Shown here piece after piece: positions 1-8,907 of a DNA stretch of 36,472 nt. This DNA comes from Candidatus Omnitrophota bacterium (lineage in GTDB: Bacteria > Omnitrophota > Gorgyraeia > Gygaellales > Profunditerraquicolaceae), in NCBI GenBank assembly GCA_003598135.1, contig QZKA01000005.1, positions 1 to 36,472 on the forward strand, written 5' to 3'. Position numbers and translations under genes: made by a program. Within the stretch, counting starts at the first letter, position 1; the number at the start of each line of letters is the position of its first letter. The notes beneath the pieces were generated by a model, which was given only the letters and a program-made list of their open reading frames with translations, had not been told where the DNA came from and made no database searches.

Positions 1-509
1 TAATCGTTGACCAATTCCCGCTGGACTTCATTACGAAGTGAATCTGCCTGGGGATCAGAGAGGACAACTTTTCTTGCCAACTCTACGTTCCTGTTGATAA
101 AGGCATCGATGGCATCTTTGACCATCTGTTGCGCGATAGAAGAAAGCTTAGGGATATCAATGAGGGGCTTCAGCAACGGCTTATCTGCTACTTCAAGGAC
201 GCGTTGCGAAATATCAACTGCTAAGTCGGCAATGCGTTCGAGTTCCGCATTGATCTTCATGCCGATGGTGATAAAACGTAAATCTCCGGCCAGTGGCTGA
301 TAGCGGGCAATGAGATCAACGCAACGTTCGTCAATTACAAGTTCCAGTTCATCAACGCGCCTGTCAGCATCTATCACCTCCTGGGCAAGCGCTTTATCGC
401 GGTTTTTCAGTGCTTCAACTGACTTAAATATCGCTTCCTGGGCGAGCACGCCCATCGTCAGTACTTCTTTGTGTAATTCTTTTAATTCATCGTCAAAATG
501 GCGCTGCAT
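1..509 (-). CDS. phoU: PhoU phosphate-signalling regulator, 3' end cut by window edge
   Basis: Cytoplasmic helical-bundle protein that links the Pst transporter to the PhoR kinase and keeps the Pho response off when phosphate is plentiful. About 169 N-terminal residues are visible, starting MQRHFDDELKEL, and the frame stays open to base 1, so the C-terminal part is missing. The PhoU repeat signatures ERIADLAVDISQRV and DLRFITIGMKI are clear. The start at 509 has a good Shine-Dalgarno (GGGAGGGG) a few bases upstream. It is the last gene seen of the second pst set, 9 bp after a pstB. It is closely similar to the complete PhoU at 4714-5391, so the two are probably duplicated along with the transporter genes. 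Confidence 0.93.
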   Translation of the reverse strand, partial: MQRHFDDELKELHKEVLTMGVLAQEAIFKSVEALKNRDKALAQEVIDADRRVDELELVIDERCVDLIARYQPLAGDLRFITIGMKINAELERIADLAVDISQRVLEVADKPLLKPLIDIPKLSSIAQQMVKDAIDAFINRNVELARKVVLSDPQADSLRNEVQRELVND

Positions 510-518
510 TGCCCCTCC

Positions 519-1268
519 CTATCCGTATTTGCCGGTTATATAATCTTCCGTGCGTTTGTCTTTCGGTTTCGTAAAAACGTCTTCGGTTTTTGCGAATTCT
601 ACCAGTTCCCCCAACAACATAAAACCCGCGTCATCGGAAACGCGCGCTGCCTGCTGCATATTGTGCGTCACTATTATTATAGTATAATTTTTCTTAAGCT
701 CCCGCATTAATTCTTCTATCCTTTGGGTCGCTTGAGGATCCAAGGTAGAACAAGGCTCATCCATAAGCACAATGTCCGGCTGCACCGCAATGAGCCTGGC
801 AATACAGAGCCTCTGTTTTTGTTCTAAGGAAAGCCCCATCGCCGACTCGTTGAGCCTGTCTTTTAATTCATCCCACAACAATACCGACTCTAAGCTTTGC
901 TGCACCACTTCATCGAGGGCGCCCTTGCTCATCGCACCGTGTATCCGCTGGCCAAATACAATATTTTCATACACCGAAAGCGGGAAGGGATTGGGCCTCT
1001 GAAACACCATACCTACCTGCTTGCGTAAGGACACAAGGTCTGCTGCGTGGTCAATGATATTGACCCCGCCTATGAAGACTTCACCCGACGTACGCACGCC
1101 TTCAATAAGGTCGTTCATACGGTTGAACACGCGTAGTAAAGTTGACTTGCCGCAACCTGAGGGGCCGATAATCGCCGTAATGCGCTTTTCCTGAAATACC
1201 ACATTCACTTCCTTAAGCGCCTGGAATGTCCCGTACCAAAGGTTAAGGTTCTTGGCTTCAATCTTCAT
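519..1268 (-). CDS. pstB: PstB-like phosphate ABC ATPase with degenerate signature motif
   Basis: Nucleotide-binding subunit of the phosphate importer, 249 residues, full length for PstB. Visible motifs: A-loop WYG; Walker [10 protein letters not shown] (35-43); Q-loop VFQRPNPFP with Gln90; Walker B VLMDEP (Asp170, Glu171); D-loop STLD; and switch His202 in VTHNMQQA. The ABC signature, normally LSGGQ, reads LSLEQ (146-150, bases 819-833): both glycines are lost. The surrounding QRLCIAR is intact, so this is not a frameshift. It lies 2 bp downstream of a second pstB-like gene whose own signature is intact but whose Q-loop and switch residues are lost, which suggests the two proteins pair as an asymmetric heterodimer. 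The PstB assignment is very sure; the heterodimer is inference. Confidence 0.93.
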   Translation of the reverse strand: MKIEAKNLNLWYGTFQALKEVNVVFQEKRITAIIGPSGCGKSTLLRVFNRMNDLIEGVRTSGEVFIGGVNIIDHAADLVSLRKQVGMVFQRPNPFPLSVYENIVFGQRIHGAMSKGALDEVVQQSLESVLLWDELKDRLNESAMGLSLEQKQRLCIARLIAVQPDIVLMDEPCSTLDPQATQRIEELMRELKKNYTIIIVTHNMQQAARVSDDAGFMLLGELVEFAKTEDVFTKPKDKRTEDYITGKYG

Positions 1269-1270
1269 AA

Positions 1271-2017
1271 TTATCCGAATTTCCCTCTGATATACTCATC
1301 GGTTCTTGTTTCCGAAGGCATCGTAAATATCTTTTCTGTCTTGTCTATCTCAACCAATTCGCCGCTTAAGAAAAATGCGGTCCTGTCCCCGACCCTGGCA
1401 GCTTGTTTTACGTTATTGGTGACAAGGACCAATGTGTAGCACTGTTTTAATTTACGCATAGCCTCTTCAACTTTTGCCGTTGATATCGGATCAAGCCCTG
1501 AGCAGGGCTCATCGAATAAGATGACCTCCGGCTCAACCGCAAGCGTCCTGGCAATACAGAGGCGTTGTTGTTGTCCGCCGGATAATTTAAATGCGGAAGT
1601 GGCGAGCCTGTCTTTTACTTCATCCCAAAGATACGCCTCTTGCAGCGCCTTCTCAACGATATCCTCTAATTTCTTTTTCTGACGCACCCCATGCATCCTG
1701 GCCCCGTACGCCACATTGTCGAATATAGACAGCGGCAGCGGCAAGGGCAGTGCAAACACCATGCCTATCTTTTTACGTAACGCCTCTGTATCAAAAGTAA
1801 AGATGTCCTGCCTGTCAAATTCCACTTTGCCTTTCATGCTGAAATTCGTTTCCAGCTCGTTGAGGCGGTTGAGCATGCGCAAGAACGTAGTCTTACCGCT
1901 GTTAGCCGGGCCTATAACGCTTAAGATCTCATTGGCATATATTTCCATACGCAGCTCTTTAATCGAATGAATCTGCCCAAACCAGATGTTTAAACCCTCG
2001 ATATTAAACTTTACCAT
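1271..2017 (-). CDS. pstB: PstB-like phosphate ABC ATPase lacking Q-loop Gln and switch His
   Basis: Second nucleotide-binding subunit in the same operon, 248 residues. Walker A is GPANSGKTT (36-44), the signature [13 protein letters not shown] is canonical (145-149) and Walker B is ILFDEP (Asp169, Glu170). Two key residues are changed. The Q-loop, normally VFQKPNPFP, reads VFALPLPLP with Ala89 in place of Gln (bases 1751-1753). The switch region, normally VTHN, reads VTNN with Asn201 in place of His (bases 1415-1417). The A-loop aromatic is Phe (WFG). Its start overlaps the pstA stop by 7 bp and it ends 2 bp before the next pstB. Alone it would be expected to hydrolyse ATP poorly, but it can donate a good signature to its partner. 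Confidence 0.92.
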   Translation of the reverse strand: MVKFNIEGLNIWFGQIHSIKELRMEIYANEILSVIGPANSGKTTFLRMLNRLNELETNFSMKGKVEFDRQDIFTFDTEALRKKIGMVFALPLPLPLSIFDNVAYGARMHGVRQKKKLEDIVEKALQEAYLWDEVKDRLATSAFKLSGGQQQRLCIARTLAVEPEVILFDEPCSGLDPISTAKVEEAMRKLKQCYTLVLVTNNVKQAARVGDRTAFFLSGELVEIDKTEKIFTMPSETRTDEYIRGKFG

Positions 2018-2859
2018 TTCTTTCTCTTCCTAAACTGATAGCGAATAAGTATCGCGACAAGGTTCATACATAACACCAGGACTAATAGCACCAATGCCGT
2101 TCCGTAGCGTATCTTTTCGTTGACATTAGGCACCTGCGTGGAAATTACATAGAGATGGTAGGGCAATGCCATGGCCTGGTCAAAAATAGATTTTGGCAGT
2201 TGCGGTAAATAGAATGCTGCGACGGTGAACAAGATGGGCGCGGTTTCTCCTGCTGCCCTGCCCAGCCCCAGAATAGTGCCGGTAAGGATTCCCGGGATGG
2301 CATTAGGCAGAACGGTGTGCCGGATAGTCTGCCATTTGCTTGCGCCAAGTGAATAACTCACTTCGCGGAAAGAATACGGTACGCTTTCCAGGGCTTCGCG
2401 CGAAGCGGTGATAATAATCGGAAGGATCATAATGCCTAAGGTAAGCGAGCCTGAAAGGATGGAAGCGCCGAATTTAAAAAATACGACAAATAGCGCCAAA
2501 CCAAAAAGCCCGTAGACCACCGAAGGCACCCCGGCAAGATTGACGATAGCCAGCTTAATCACGCGCGTTAACATATTATCTTTGGCGTATTCGCTTAAAT
2601 ATACTGCCGCTAACAGGCCAATAGGCAGCGCAAAAATTATTGCCCCTGTCACCAGGTATACGGTCCCCATAATCGCCGGGAAGATTCCGCCTGAGCGCAT
2701 ACCTTGCCTGGGGATATCGCTAAGGAACTGCCAGTTAATTGCAGGCAGCCCTTTTGAGATGATGATAATAACAACAAGCCCCACGGGAAGGGCGATGACA
2801 AGCGTTGCCAGGAAGAGGAAGAAAAAAGCGATTTTTTCTGTTCTTTGCGGGTTCCTCAT
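2011..2859 (-). CDS. pstA: Phosphate ABC transporter permease PstA
   Basis: Inner-membrane permease subunit, 282 residues, that forms the phosphate channel with PstC. It has about six hydrophobic segments, the first just after a basic N-terminus (MRNPQRTEK). The permease coupling-loop region ASREALESVPYSFREVSYSLGASKWQTI, about residues 152-179, has the EAA-type pattern expected for docking onto the ATPase. [15 protein letters not shown] is a typical PstA stretch. Its start overlaps the pstC stop by 1 bp, with AGGA upstream. In this set the permease pair faces two different ATPases, so each permease may contact a specific one. Confidence 0.95.
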   Translation of the reverse strand: MRNPQRTEKIAFFFLFLATLVIALPVGLVVIIIISKGLPAINWQFLSDIPRQGMRSGGIFPAIMGTVYLVTGAIIFALPIGLLAAVYLSEYAKDNMLTRVIKLAIVNLAGVPSVVYGLFGLALFVVFFKFGASILSGSLTLGIMILPIIITASREALESVPYSFREVSYSLGASKWQTIRHTVLPNAIPGILTGTILGLGRAAGETAPILFTVAAFYLPQLPKSIFDQAMALPYHLYVISTQVPNVNEKIRYGTALVLLVLVLCMNLVAILIRYQFRKRKKW

Positions 2860-3722
2860 TATCGTTTCCTGTGTAAAAATAGGTCTGCGGTTATGTTAAT
2901 CGCAAAACTAATAACAAATAATACTATGCCTATCGCAAATAATGCAAAATAGTGTTCGCTACCGACCACTGCTTCACCCATTTCCGCAGCGATAGTCGCA
3001 GTCAGGGTCCGTACCGGCTGCAGGAAACTATGCGGCATGAGTGCAGCATTGCCGGTAATCATCATCACTGCCATGGTCTCGCCAATCACCCTGCCGATAC
3101 CCAGCATTACCGCAGCCAGGATCCCCGAAGAAGCAGCAGGCAATAATACGCGATAAATTGTCTGCCAATGAGTAGCACCTAACGCAAGCGCGCCTTCTTT
3201 ATATGACCTCGGGACAGAATACAGCGCATCCTCGGCAATCGAAACTATCGTCGGCATCGCCATAAAGGCAAGCATTATTGAGCCGGACAACGCCGTAAGG
3301 CCTGTCGGTAATTTAAAAATGCTCTTGACCCAGGGTACCAGGGTTACCATGCCGATAAAACCCAGCACTACGCTGGGTATGGCTGCCAGTAATTCTATGC
3401 TTGCCTTGAGTATTTCTTTCGTTCTTACGGGGGCGACTTCGGCAATATATACTGCGCAGGCAATGCCTATAGGCACAGAAATGATGGCCGCGCCCAAAGT
3501 AACTAAAAGTGAGCCGAGGATTAAGGGAAAGATGCCTAACTGCGGGGGCTCTGAGATAGGATACCAGTTTTTCCCGAAAAGAAAATTGGCCGGCGTGACA
3601 ATCTTAAATACTGCCAAGCCTTCTTTCAGTAAAAACAAAAAAATAACGATGACAAAAAAAATAGAAGCTAATCCGCTTGCCAGGATCAGCTTCTCAATGA
3701 TATATTCCTTGAATTTACGCAT
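2859..3722 (-). CDS. pstC: Phosphate ABC transporter permease PstC
   Basis: Inner-membrane permease partner of PstA, 287 residues, with about six transmembrane segments. The stretch [29 protein letters not shown], about residues 161-189, is the PstC coupling loop, and GIGRVIGETMAVMMITGNAA is a family signature. The start lies 6 bp after the pstS stop, without an obvious strong Shine-Dalgarno, so translation may be coupled to pstS. It is clearly related to the PstC at 7058-7939 but is not a recent copy. Confidence 0.95.
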   Translation of the reverse strand: MRKFKEYIIEKLILASGLASIFFVIVIFLFLLKEGLAVFKIVTPANFLFGKNWYPISEPPQLGIFPLILGSLLVTLGAAIISVPIGIACAVYIAEVAPVRTKEILKASIELLAAIPSVVLGFIGMVTLVPWVKSIFKLPTGLTALSGSIMLAFMAMPTIVSIAEDALYSVPRSYKEGALALGATHWQTIYRVLLPAASSGILAAVMLGIGRVIGETMAVMMITGNAALMPHSFLQPVRTLTATIAAEMGEAVVGSEHYFALFAIGIVLFVISFAINITADLFLHRKR

Positions 3723-3728
3723 CAGGCG

Positions 3729-4577
3729 TTATTCTTTGACAGGGACAAAATCGGTTTCTAACACGATACCCTGGCCTTCCCGGGAAAAGCAAAAATCCAC
3801 AAACTTTTTTACTACCCCCTGAGCCTGGCCGTTGGTGTATAGAAACAGCGGCCTGGATATCGGGTATCTGCCGTTTACTACGTTGGCAATGGTCGGCGCT
3901 TCGTATTCCGATTTTTCATCTTTAGCGACCATGACAGGCTTTTGTCTGTCTGAAATATACCCCATTCCGTAATAGCCTATGGCGCTGGGGTTGCCGGCCA
4001 CTTCATCGGCAATCGCCTGGGAAGAAGACAGCAATAGCGCCTCAGGCGCAAATTCGTCTTTTGCGCTCGGGTCGCCTTTTCTTAATACGTGTTCTTTAAA
4101 ATACACGTGCGTGCCGGAATTAACCTCCCGGGAAAGGATAACAATCTGTTTGTCCTCTCCGCCTACCTCTTTCCAGTTGGTAATCTTGCCGGTAAATATA
4201 TTGGCGAGTTGAGCTAACGTTAATTTACCAACAGGATTTTTTGGGTTTACCACCACTGCCAGGCCGTCTAAGGCAACCTGTATCTCGTAGGGATTTATCC
4301 CTTTTTGTTTCGCTAACGCAATTTCTTTGTCCTTGATATTCCTTGAGCTCATGGTGATATCGCAGGTGCCGCTGATAAGACTGGATATTCCAGTACCTGA
4401 GCCTCCGCCTGTGACGGCAATAAATTCTGCGGGATTCTCTTCCATATATTTCTCCGCCCATGCCTGGCCGAGGTTAACCATGGTATCCGAGCCCTTAATC
4501 TGGATGGAATGAGAAGCAGCAAATGCGAATGCGCAAGAAGCAAAAGTAATTATTACGACAAAGAGTATTTTACGCAT
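3729..4577 (-). CDS. pstS: Periplasmic phosphate-binding protein PstS
   Basis: Phosphate-binding component of the second importer, 282 residues. An N-terminal signal peptide (RKILFVVIITFASCAFAFA) precedes IKGSDTMVNL, the usual start of the PBP-like fold. TGGGSGTGISSLISG and REVNSGTHVYF are phosphate-binding loops of the family, and RPLFLYTNG is conserved near the C-terminus. The start has a very strong Shine-Dalgarno (AAGGAGGT). A Pho box and a -10 hexamer lie directly upstream, so this gene begins its own transcript. It is the first gene of the set that contains the paired, asymmetric pstB genes. Confidence 0.95.
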   Translation of the reverse strand: MRKILFVVIITFASCAFAFAASHSIQIKGSDTMVNLGQAWAEKYMEENPAEFIAVTGGGSGTGISSLISGTCDITMSSRNIKDKEIALAKQKGINPYEIQVALDGLAVVVNPKNPVGKLTLAQLANIFTGKITNWKEVGGEDKQIVILSREVNSGTHVYFKEHVLRKGDPSAKDEFAPEALLLSSSQAIADEVAGNPSAIGYYGMGYISDRQKPVMVAKDEKSEYEAPTIANVVNGRYPISRPLFLYTNGQAQGVVKKFVDFCFSREGQGIVLETDFVPVKE

Positions 4578-4602
4578 TATACCTCCTTTTGTATGACTAA
4601 TT

Positions 4603-4658
4603 AGTATACTGGAGGCGTGTAAAATATATGTTAAATCTATGTAAAATCTATATGAAAT
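4603..4658 (-). promoter_or_regulatory. Pho box and -10 of the second pst operon
   Basis: Read on the plus strand, four 7-bp units sit on an exact 11-bp period: GTAAAAT (4619), GTTAAAT (4630), GTAAAAT (4641) and ATGAAAT (4652). On the transcribed minus strand they read ATTTTAC or ATTTAAC. The last unit ends exactly 10 bp before a -10 hexamer TATACT (4603-4608), with no need for a -35. This is the classic layout of PhoB/PhoP-activated promoters, where tandem activator-binding repeats replace the -35. Two more sites with the same spacing occur in the window. Confidence 0.85.
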
Positions 4659-4713
4659 AAATGTCTTTTTTCTTATTTAAAAGAGTGGGTATACTTCTTC
4701 TTCGAAGCCTAGA

Positions 4714-5391
4714 TTAGGTATTATGCTTGAGTTTTTCAGGATGGTGCTTGACCACCTTGGCTTCCACCATATAGATGACGTCTTCCGCGATATTGGTTGC
4801 ATGGTCGCAGATGCGTTCAAGGTGCCGGGCAATGAGCAAGAGGGGCACGGCGCGGGAGGTGGTCGAGCTGTCTTTGACAATATAATCGTTAATCAGCTCG
4901 CTCTGCACTGCATTGCGCAGGGCGTCTGCTTCTGTATCGCGCAAAATCAATTTCTTCGCAAGATTGACATCGCCTTTAACAAAAGCATCAAGTGCCCCCC
5001 TGACCATATCCTGGGCGAGAACGGCAAGTTTCGGTATGTCCACAAGGGGCTTGAGCAACGGTGCGCCTTGAAGCTCAAGCACCCGCTGGGCAATATCCAC
5101 TGCCAAATCAGCCATTCGCTCAAGGTCAGTGGTAATTTTCATGGTCATTGCGATAAAACGCAGGTCGACTGCCATAGGTTGACGCAATGCCAATAAATCG
5201 AGGGAGCGTTCATCGATATGCAGCTCGCACTCATCGATAACTTTATCTTCAATGATAACCTTCTGCGCTTTCTGACTGTTTAATGTACGCAATGCCTCAA
5301 CAGAATTGCCTATTGCACGCTCTACCAGATAACCCATATCCAGCAGGTCCTTTTTTAAATCTGCGAGCTCTTCGTCAAAATGCCGTTCCAT
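4714..5391 (-). CDS. phoU: PhoU phosphate-signalling regulator
   Basis: Complete PhoU of 225 residues with two three-helix PhoU repeats. MERHFDEELADLKKDLLDMG starts the first, DLRFIAMTMKITTDLERMADLAVDIAQRV is the conserved centre (about residues 77-105), and LLIARHLERICDHATNIAEDVIYMV (about 186-210) is the equivalent in the second. Acidic and polar residues in these repeats bind the metal clusters known for the family. A strong Shine-Dalgarno (AGGAGG) precedes the start. It closes the first pst set, 67 bp after pstB. The operon's own end is not marked by a clear terminator before the next Pho promoter. Confidence 0.95.
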   Translation of the reverse strand: MERHFDEELADLKKDLLDMGYLVERAIGNSVEALRTLNSQKAQKVIIEDKVIDECELHIDERSLDLLALRQPMAVDLRFIAMTMKITTDLERMADLAVDIAQRVLELQGAPLLKPLVDIPKLAVLAQDMVRGALDAFVKGDVNLAKKLILRDTEADALRNAVQSELINDYIVKDSSTTSRAVPLLLIARHLERICDHATNIAEDVIYMVEAKVVKHHPEKLKHNT

Positions 5392-5458
5392 CCGTTCCTC
5401 CTATAAGGCTATACTATTGAAGCCTCCTGCACGATTTGCCTTTTGCGGTCTTTGACTA

Positions 5459-6220
5459 TCAACCGAACCTCCCAGTAATGTATGCTTCGGTCCTCTTGTC
5501 TTTAGGCGCAGTAAAGAGCTCCTGCGTCTTGTTAAATTCAATGAGTTCCCCGAGTAAAAAAAATGCGGTATAATCCGCAACGCGCGCTGCCTGCTGCATA
5601 TTGTGCGTCACAATCACAATAGTGTACTCTTTTTTAAGTTCCAGTATGAGCTCCTCTATCTTTGCCGTTGAAATAGGGTCAAGACTGGCACAGGGTTCAT
5701 CGAAAAGAATAACCTCGGGAGAGACCGCAAGGCAACGGGCAATACACAGGCGCTGCTGCTGACCGCCGGAAAGCTTAAGCGCACTCTCGTGCAATCTGTG
5801 TCGCACCTCTTCCCAAAGGGCAGCTTTTTTTAAGGATTCAATGACCCTTGTCTCCACAAAATCCTTATCTTTGATGTTATTGACATGTAGGCCGTAGGCG
5901 ATATTTTCAAAAATGCTTTTGGGGAAGGGGTTCGGCTTCTGAAAGACCATCCCCACGCGCCTACGTAACTCAACCGGATCGGCGGCGTGCGAAAAGACAT
6001 CCTGGCAGTCAAGATACACCCTTCCGATAAGCTGTGCGTGAGGTATAAGGTCATTCATGCGGTTTAATAACCTGATAAATGTCGACTTGCCGCACCCTGA
6101 AGGCCCGATAATCGCAGTCACGCTGTGGGCATGAATATCTAAGGAAACGTCTTTCAATGCCTGGGTCTTACCGTAAAAGAAGTTAACGTTCTCTGCCTTC
6201 ATTTTAATAGCTTCATCCAT
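5459..6220 (-). CDS. pstB: Phosphate ABC transporter ATPase PstB (canonical)
   Basis: Nucleotide-binding subunit of the first pst set, about 253 residues from the chosen start [12 protein letters not shown]. That ATG has a GAGGAG ribosome site and overlaps the pstA stop by 8 bp; an upstream in-frame extension to 6268 would lie inside pstA. All ABC motifs are canonical: FYG A-loop, [44 protein letters not shown] and [11 protein letters not shown]. It is a useful reference for the two altered PstB proteins in the neighbouring operon, which each lack part of this set. Confidence 0.96.
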   Translation of the reverse strand: MDEAIKMKAENVNFFYGKTQALKDVSLDIHAHSVTAIIGPSGCGKSTFIRLLNRMNDLIPHAQLIGRVYLDCQDVFSHAADPVELRRRVGMVFQKPNPFPKSIFENIAYGLHVNNIKDKDFVETRVIESLKKAALWEEVRHRLHESALKLSGGQQQRLCIARCLAVSPEVILFDEPCASLDPISTAKIEELILELKKEYTIVIVTHNMQQAARVADYTAFFLLGELIEFNKTQELFTAPKDKRTEAYITGRFG

Positions 6221-7061
6221 AATAGCTCCTCTGTTTCTGCCGGATAAAAATCGCAACCGTCGAAACAAGCAATACTAAAAATAAAAGTATCAGCGCGCAG
6301 CCATATGCGATCGCAGTCTGCTGTTGAGGGTGAGCGCCTTCCGTCATAAGCGCGTAAATGTGGTACGGCAACGCCATAACTTCCGAAAAAATTGATTTGG
6401 GATAGCCGCGTAGATAAAACGCAGCAGCCGTAAAAAGAATAGGCGCAGTCTCTCCTGCAACGCGGCCGATGCTTAAAATAACGCCGGTTAAAATCCCCGG
6501 CAGAGAAGTGGGCAAAACAATCTTTTTGATGGTTTGCCAATGGGTTGCGCCGAGGGCAAGCGATGCTTCCCTCATTGACTGAGGCACAGCCAAAAGTGCT
6601 TCCTGGGCGGCGGAAATAATGAGCGGTAAAACTAAAATACCCAACGTCAGGCATCCTGAAAGCATGGAAACGCCGAAACCAAAGAATTTAACAAATACTG
6701 TCAGGCCAAATAACCCGAAGACGACCGAAGGGACACCGGCGAGATTATTGATACTCATACGAATGATATTGACCGCAAAGCCCTGCGGGCTGTATTCGCA
6801 CAGATAAATCGCGGCAGCAATGCCCAACGGCAACGCAAACATAATTGCGCCTAAGGTAAGGTACATGGTGCCCACAATTGCAGGAGCAACTCCTCCGGCA
6901 GTCATCCCTGCGCGCGGCGCTTGGGTAAGGAATTCCCAGGAAATTACCTTCGCCCCCCTCACAAAAACAAAATAAATAATAGTAAGAAGCAAAAGAATAG
7001 TCACCAAGATACAGCAAAAGAGGAAAAAAAATCCGATTGTTTGAGAGAAGTCCTTTTTCAT
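6213..7061 (-). CDS. pstA: Phosphate ABC transporter permease PstA
   Basis: Permease subunit of the first pst set, 282 residues with about six membrane segments. [29 protein letters not shown], about residues 151-179, is the ATPase-contact loop, and [21 protein letters not shown] is typical of PstA. It is encoded 3-4 bp into the end of pstC and overlaps pstB at its 3' end, so pstC-pstA-pstB are translationally coupled. It is the same length as the PstA at 2011-2859 but clearly diverged from it, pointing to an old duplication or separate acquisition. Confidence 0.95.
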   Translation of the reverse strand: MKKDFSQTIGFFFLFCCILVTILLLLTIIYFVFVRGAKVISWEFLTQAPRAGMTAGGVAPAIVGTMYLTLGAIMFALPLGIAAAIYLCEYSPQGFAVNIIRMSINNLAGVPSVVFGLFGLTVFVKFFGFGVSMLSGCLTLGILVLPLIISAAQEALLAVPQSMREASLALGATHWQTIKKIVLPTSLPGILTGVILSIGRVAGETAPILFTAAAFYLRGYPKSIFSEVMALPYHIYALMTEGAHPQQQTAIAYGCALILLFLVLLVSTVAIFIRQKQRSYYG

Positions 7062-7939
7062 TGTGCAAGCCCTAATTTTAGCCTGAATCTGCGGCTTACT
7101 AATTCGGCGATAATATTAAATAAAAAGGTAATTAAGAATAATATCAGGGCAATGGAAAATAGGGCGCGATAATGCAATCCTCCCATAGGCGCCTCTCCCA
7201 TTTCCGCGGCAATCGCGGCAGTCATTGGCCTGACCGGCATAAAAAACGAGGTAGGAATAACCGCTGCCCCTCCGGCAACCATTAACACGGTCATTGTTTC
7301 GCCGATTGCGCGGCTTATGCCTAAGATTATTGCGGTTGATATCCCTGAACCTGCAGCAGGTATTACAACTTTAGTAAGCGTCTGCCAACGGTTCGCCCCC
7401 ACTGCAAACGATGCTTCGCGAAAAGAGCGCGGCACATAGCTAAGCGCGTCTTCGGCAATGCTGCATACCGTAGGCACCGCCATTATTCCAAGAATAAGAC
7501 TTGCGCTGAATGCGCACAACCCTACGGGGATATGCAGAAGTTGCTGTAAAAATGGGGCAAGCACCACCATCCCGAAGAAACCGTACACTATCGAAGGAAT
7601 GCTAGCAAGTATTTCAATGAGGGGTTTCAAAACCGCGCGCTGCCCGGGTGTGGCGAGTTCGTTCAGAAACAGTGCGCTGCCTATGCCCAAAGGCACACAT
7701 ACACAAAGTGCTCCGCATGTAACCCACACAGAAGCAAGAATCAACGGCAGAATACCGAATTCCGGCGGGTCATACGTAGGGTACCAAAAGCGGCCTAAAA
7801 GAAAATCAAATAATCTTACTTTTTGAAAGAGGGGTAATGATTCCCTAAAAAGAACTATAATGATGCCTACCAAAAATACGAATGAGGAAAATGCCAAAAC
7901 CGTAAAAATCCATCGGTATATCTTTTCTTTTATGTACAT
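7058..7939 (-). CDS. pstC: Phosphate ABC transporter permease PstC
   Basis: Permease subunit, about 293 residues from the ATG at 7939 (MYIKEKIYRWIF). The frame also opens at a TTG at 7960, but that codon lies against the hairpin between pstS and pstC, and the ATG has AGGGA upstream, so 7939 is preferred. SIAEDALSYVPRSFREASFAVGANRWQTL is the coupling loop and GISRAIGETMTVLMVAGGAA the family signature. Its 3' end overlaps pstA by 4 bp. It lies about 70 bp behind pstS, with a terminator-like hairpin in the gap. Confidence 0.94.
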   Translation of the reverse strand: MYIKEKIYRWIFTVLAFSSFVFLVGIIIVLFRESLPLFQKVRLFDFLLGRFWYPTYDPPEFGILPLILASVWVTCGALCVCVPLGIGSALFLNELATPGQRAVLKPLIEILASIPSIVYGFFGMVVLAPFLQQLLHIPVGLCAFSASLILGIMAVPTVCSIAEDALSYVPRSFREASFAVGANRWQTLTKVVIPAAGSGISTAIILGISRAIGETMTVLMVAGGAAVIPTSFFMPVRPMTAAIAAEMGEAPMGGLHYRALFSIALILFLITFLFNIIAELVSRRFRLKLGLAQ

Positions 7940-7950
7940 AGTCCCTGGAC

Positions 7951-7986
7951 AAAAAGACAAGGCGGCTTAAAGCACGCGCCGCCTTG
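7951..7986 (-). terminator. Attenuating terminator hairpin between pstS and pstC
   Basis: A perfect 9-bp stem, CAAGGCGGC (7958-7966) with GCCGCCTTG (7978-7986), closes an 11-base loop. On the minus strand it is followed by a short U tract (bases 7951-7955). This is a Rho-independent terminator in form. It lies inside the pst operon, where partial termination would give more of the binding protein than of the membrane subunits. Confidence 0.75.
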
Positions 7987-8010
7987 CGAGGGTGAATAAA
8001 CGCTTAATTT

Positions 8011-8823
8011 TTACTTCAACCCTACAAAACCCTGTTCCTCTGCAATACGCTGCCCTTCGGAACTCTTCACGAAATCCATAAATGCCTTTACCTCGCCGCT
8101 CGGCTGGCCGTTGGTGTACATAAACAGCGGCCTTGAAATAGGGTATGTACCGGAAAGCACTGTTTCTTTCGAAGCCATTATCCCGTTGACAGTAACCGCC
8201 TTTACCGCAGAATTCACATACCCAAGACCGACATAGCCAATTGCGCCCGGTGTCCTGGAAACAACCGATGCAACCGCCTGATTGGAAGCCTGAAGTAACG
8301 CATCGGGCCTCACCTTATCTTTTTCCAAAGCCAATTCTCCGAATGCTTCGTAGGTACCGCTTGGGGTATCGCGAGAGATAATTACGATCTGCTCGTTTTT
8401 CCCGCCGACATCAGCCCAGTTAGAAATCTTGCCCGTGTAAATATCTTTGACTTGTTTTTTCGTCAGGGCATTCACGTTATTGGAAGGATTGACGATAACC
8501 GCAATTCCGTCCATAGCAACCACATGAGCGACCGGGTTTCTGCTGTTGGCAATCGCCTTGTCGAGCTCACTGTCTTTTATCGCCCGCGAAGCACCTGCAA
8601 TATCGCATGTCCCGTCAATCATCGAAGCGATACCTACACTAGAGCCCCCGCCGCGCACCGATATATCTGCCTTGCCGTCCTTGTCCATAAAAACCTCAGC
8701 GGCCTTCTGGGCAATAGGTAATACGGTGGTTGAACCCTCAATCACAATTTTTGCGGCATAGCAGGGAAGCGCGAACCCCACAATAAGCGCGCCCACTACA
8801 AGTAACTTTATTGTTGCTCTCAT
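8011..8823 (-). CDS. pstS: Periplasmic phosphate-binding protein PstS
   Basis: Phosphate-binding protein of 270 residues. The signal peptide is RATIKLLVVGALIVGFALPCYA, followed by KIVIEGSTTVLPIAQKA, the start of the PBP-like fold. RGGGSSVGIASMIDG and RDTPSGTYEAF are the ligand loops, and YPISRPLFMYTNGQP is the conserved C-terminal region. The ribosome site AGGAGG is strong. The gene lies 84 bp behind the porin and is followed by an attenuating hairpin. No Pho box precedes it, so it probably depends on read-through from the porin promoter, perhaps helped by a weak internal promoter. Confidence 0.95.
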   Translation of the reverse strand: MRATIKLLVVGALIVGFALPCYAAKIVIEGSTTVLPIAQKAAEVFMDKDGKADISVRGGGSSVGIASMIDGTCDIAGASRAIKDSELDKAIANSRNPVAHVVAMDGIAVIVNPSNNVNALTKKQVKDIYTGKISNWADVGGKNEQIVIISRDTPSGTYEAFGELALEKDKVRPDALLQASNQAVASVVSRTPGAIGYVGLGYVNSAVKAVTVNGIMASKETVLSGTYPISRPLFMYTNGQPSGEVKAFMDFVKSSEGQRIAEEQGFVGLK

Positions 8824-8855
8824 CTTTGTTCCCTCCTTACGCGTGTCTTTACCTA

Positions 8856-8884
8856 ATTATAGTAGGCTGGACCGGCATACACAT
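8856..8884 (-). promoter_or_regulatory. Possible internal promoter before first pstS
   Basis: A perfect TATAAT (bases 8856-8861, minus strand) lies in the 84-bp gap between the porin and pstS, but the hexamer 17 bp upstream (ATGTGT) is a poor -35 and there are no 11-bp repeats. It may be a weak internal start. The same gap has a short imperfect hairpin without a T tract, which I do not call a terminator. Confidence 0.3.
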
Positions 8885-8907
8885 GACGGCCCCGCATCAC
8901 TTTGGTC

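Noticed and set aside
3319..3822. 167-codon plus-strand open frame
   Set aside because: It is antisense to well-supported pstC and pstS and has no domain, ribosome site or promoter of its own.
4619..4658. Tandem 11-bp repeats as a possible CRISPR or iteron array
   Set aside because: Units are too short and spacers constant; position 10 bp before a -10 hexamer and recurrence at two other phosphate promoters mark them as Pho boxes.
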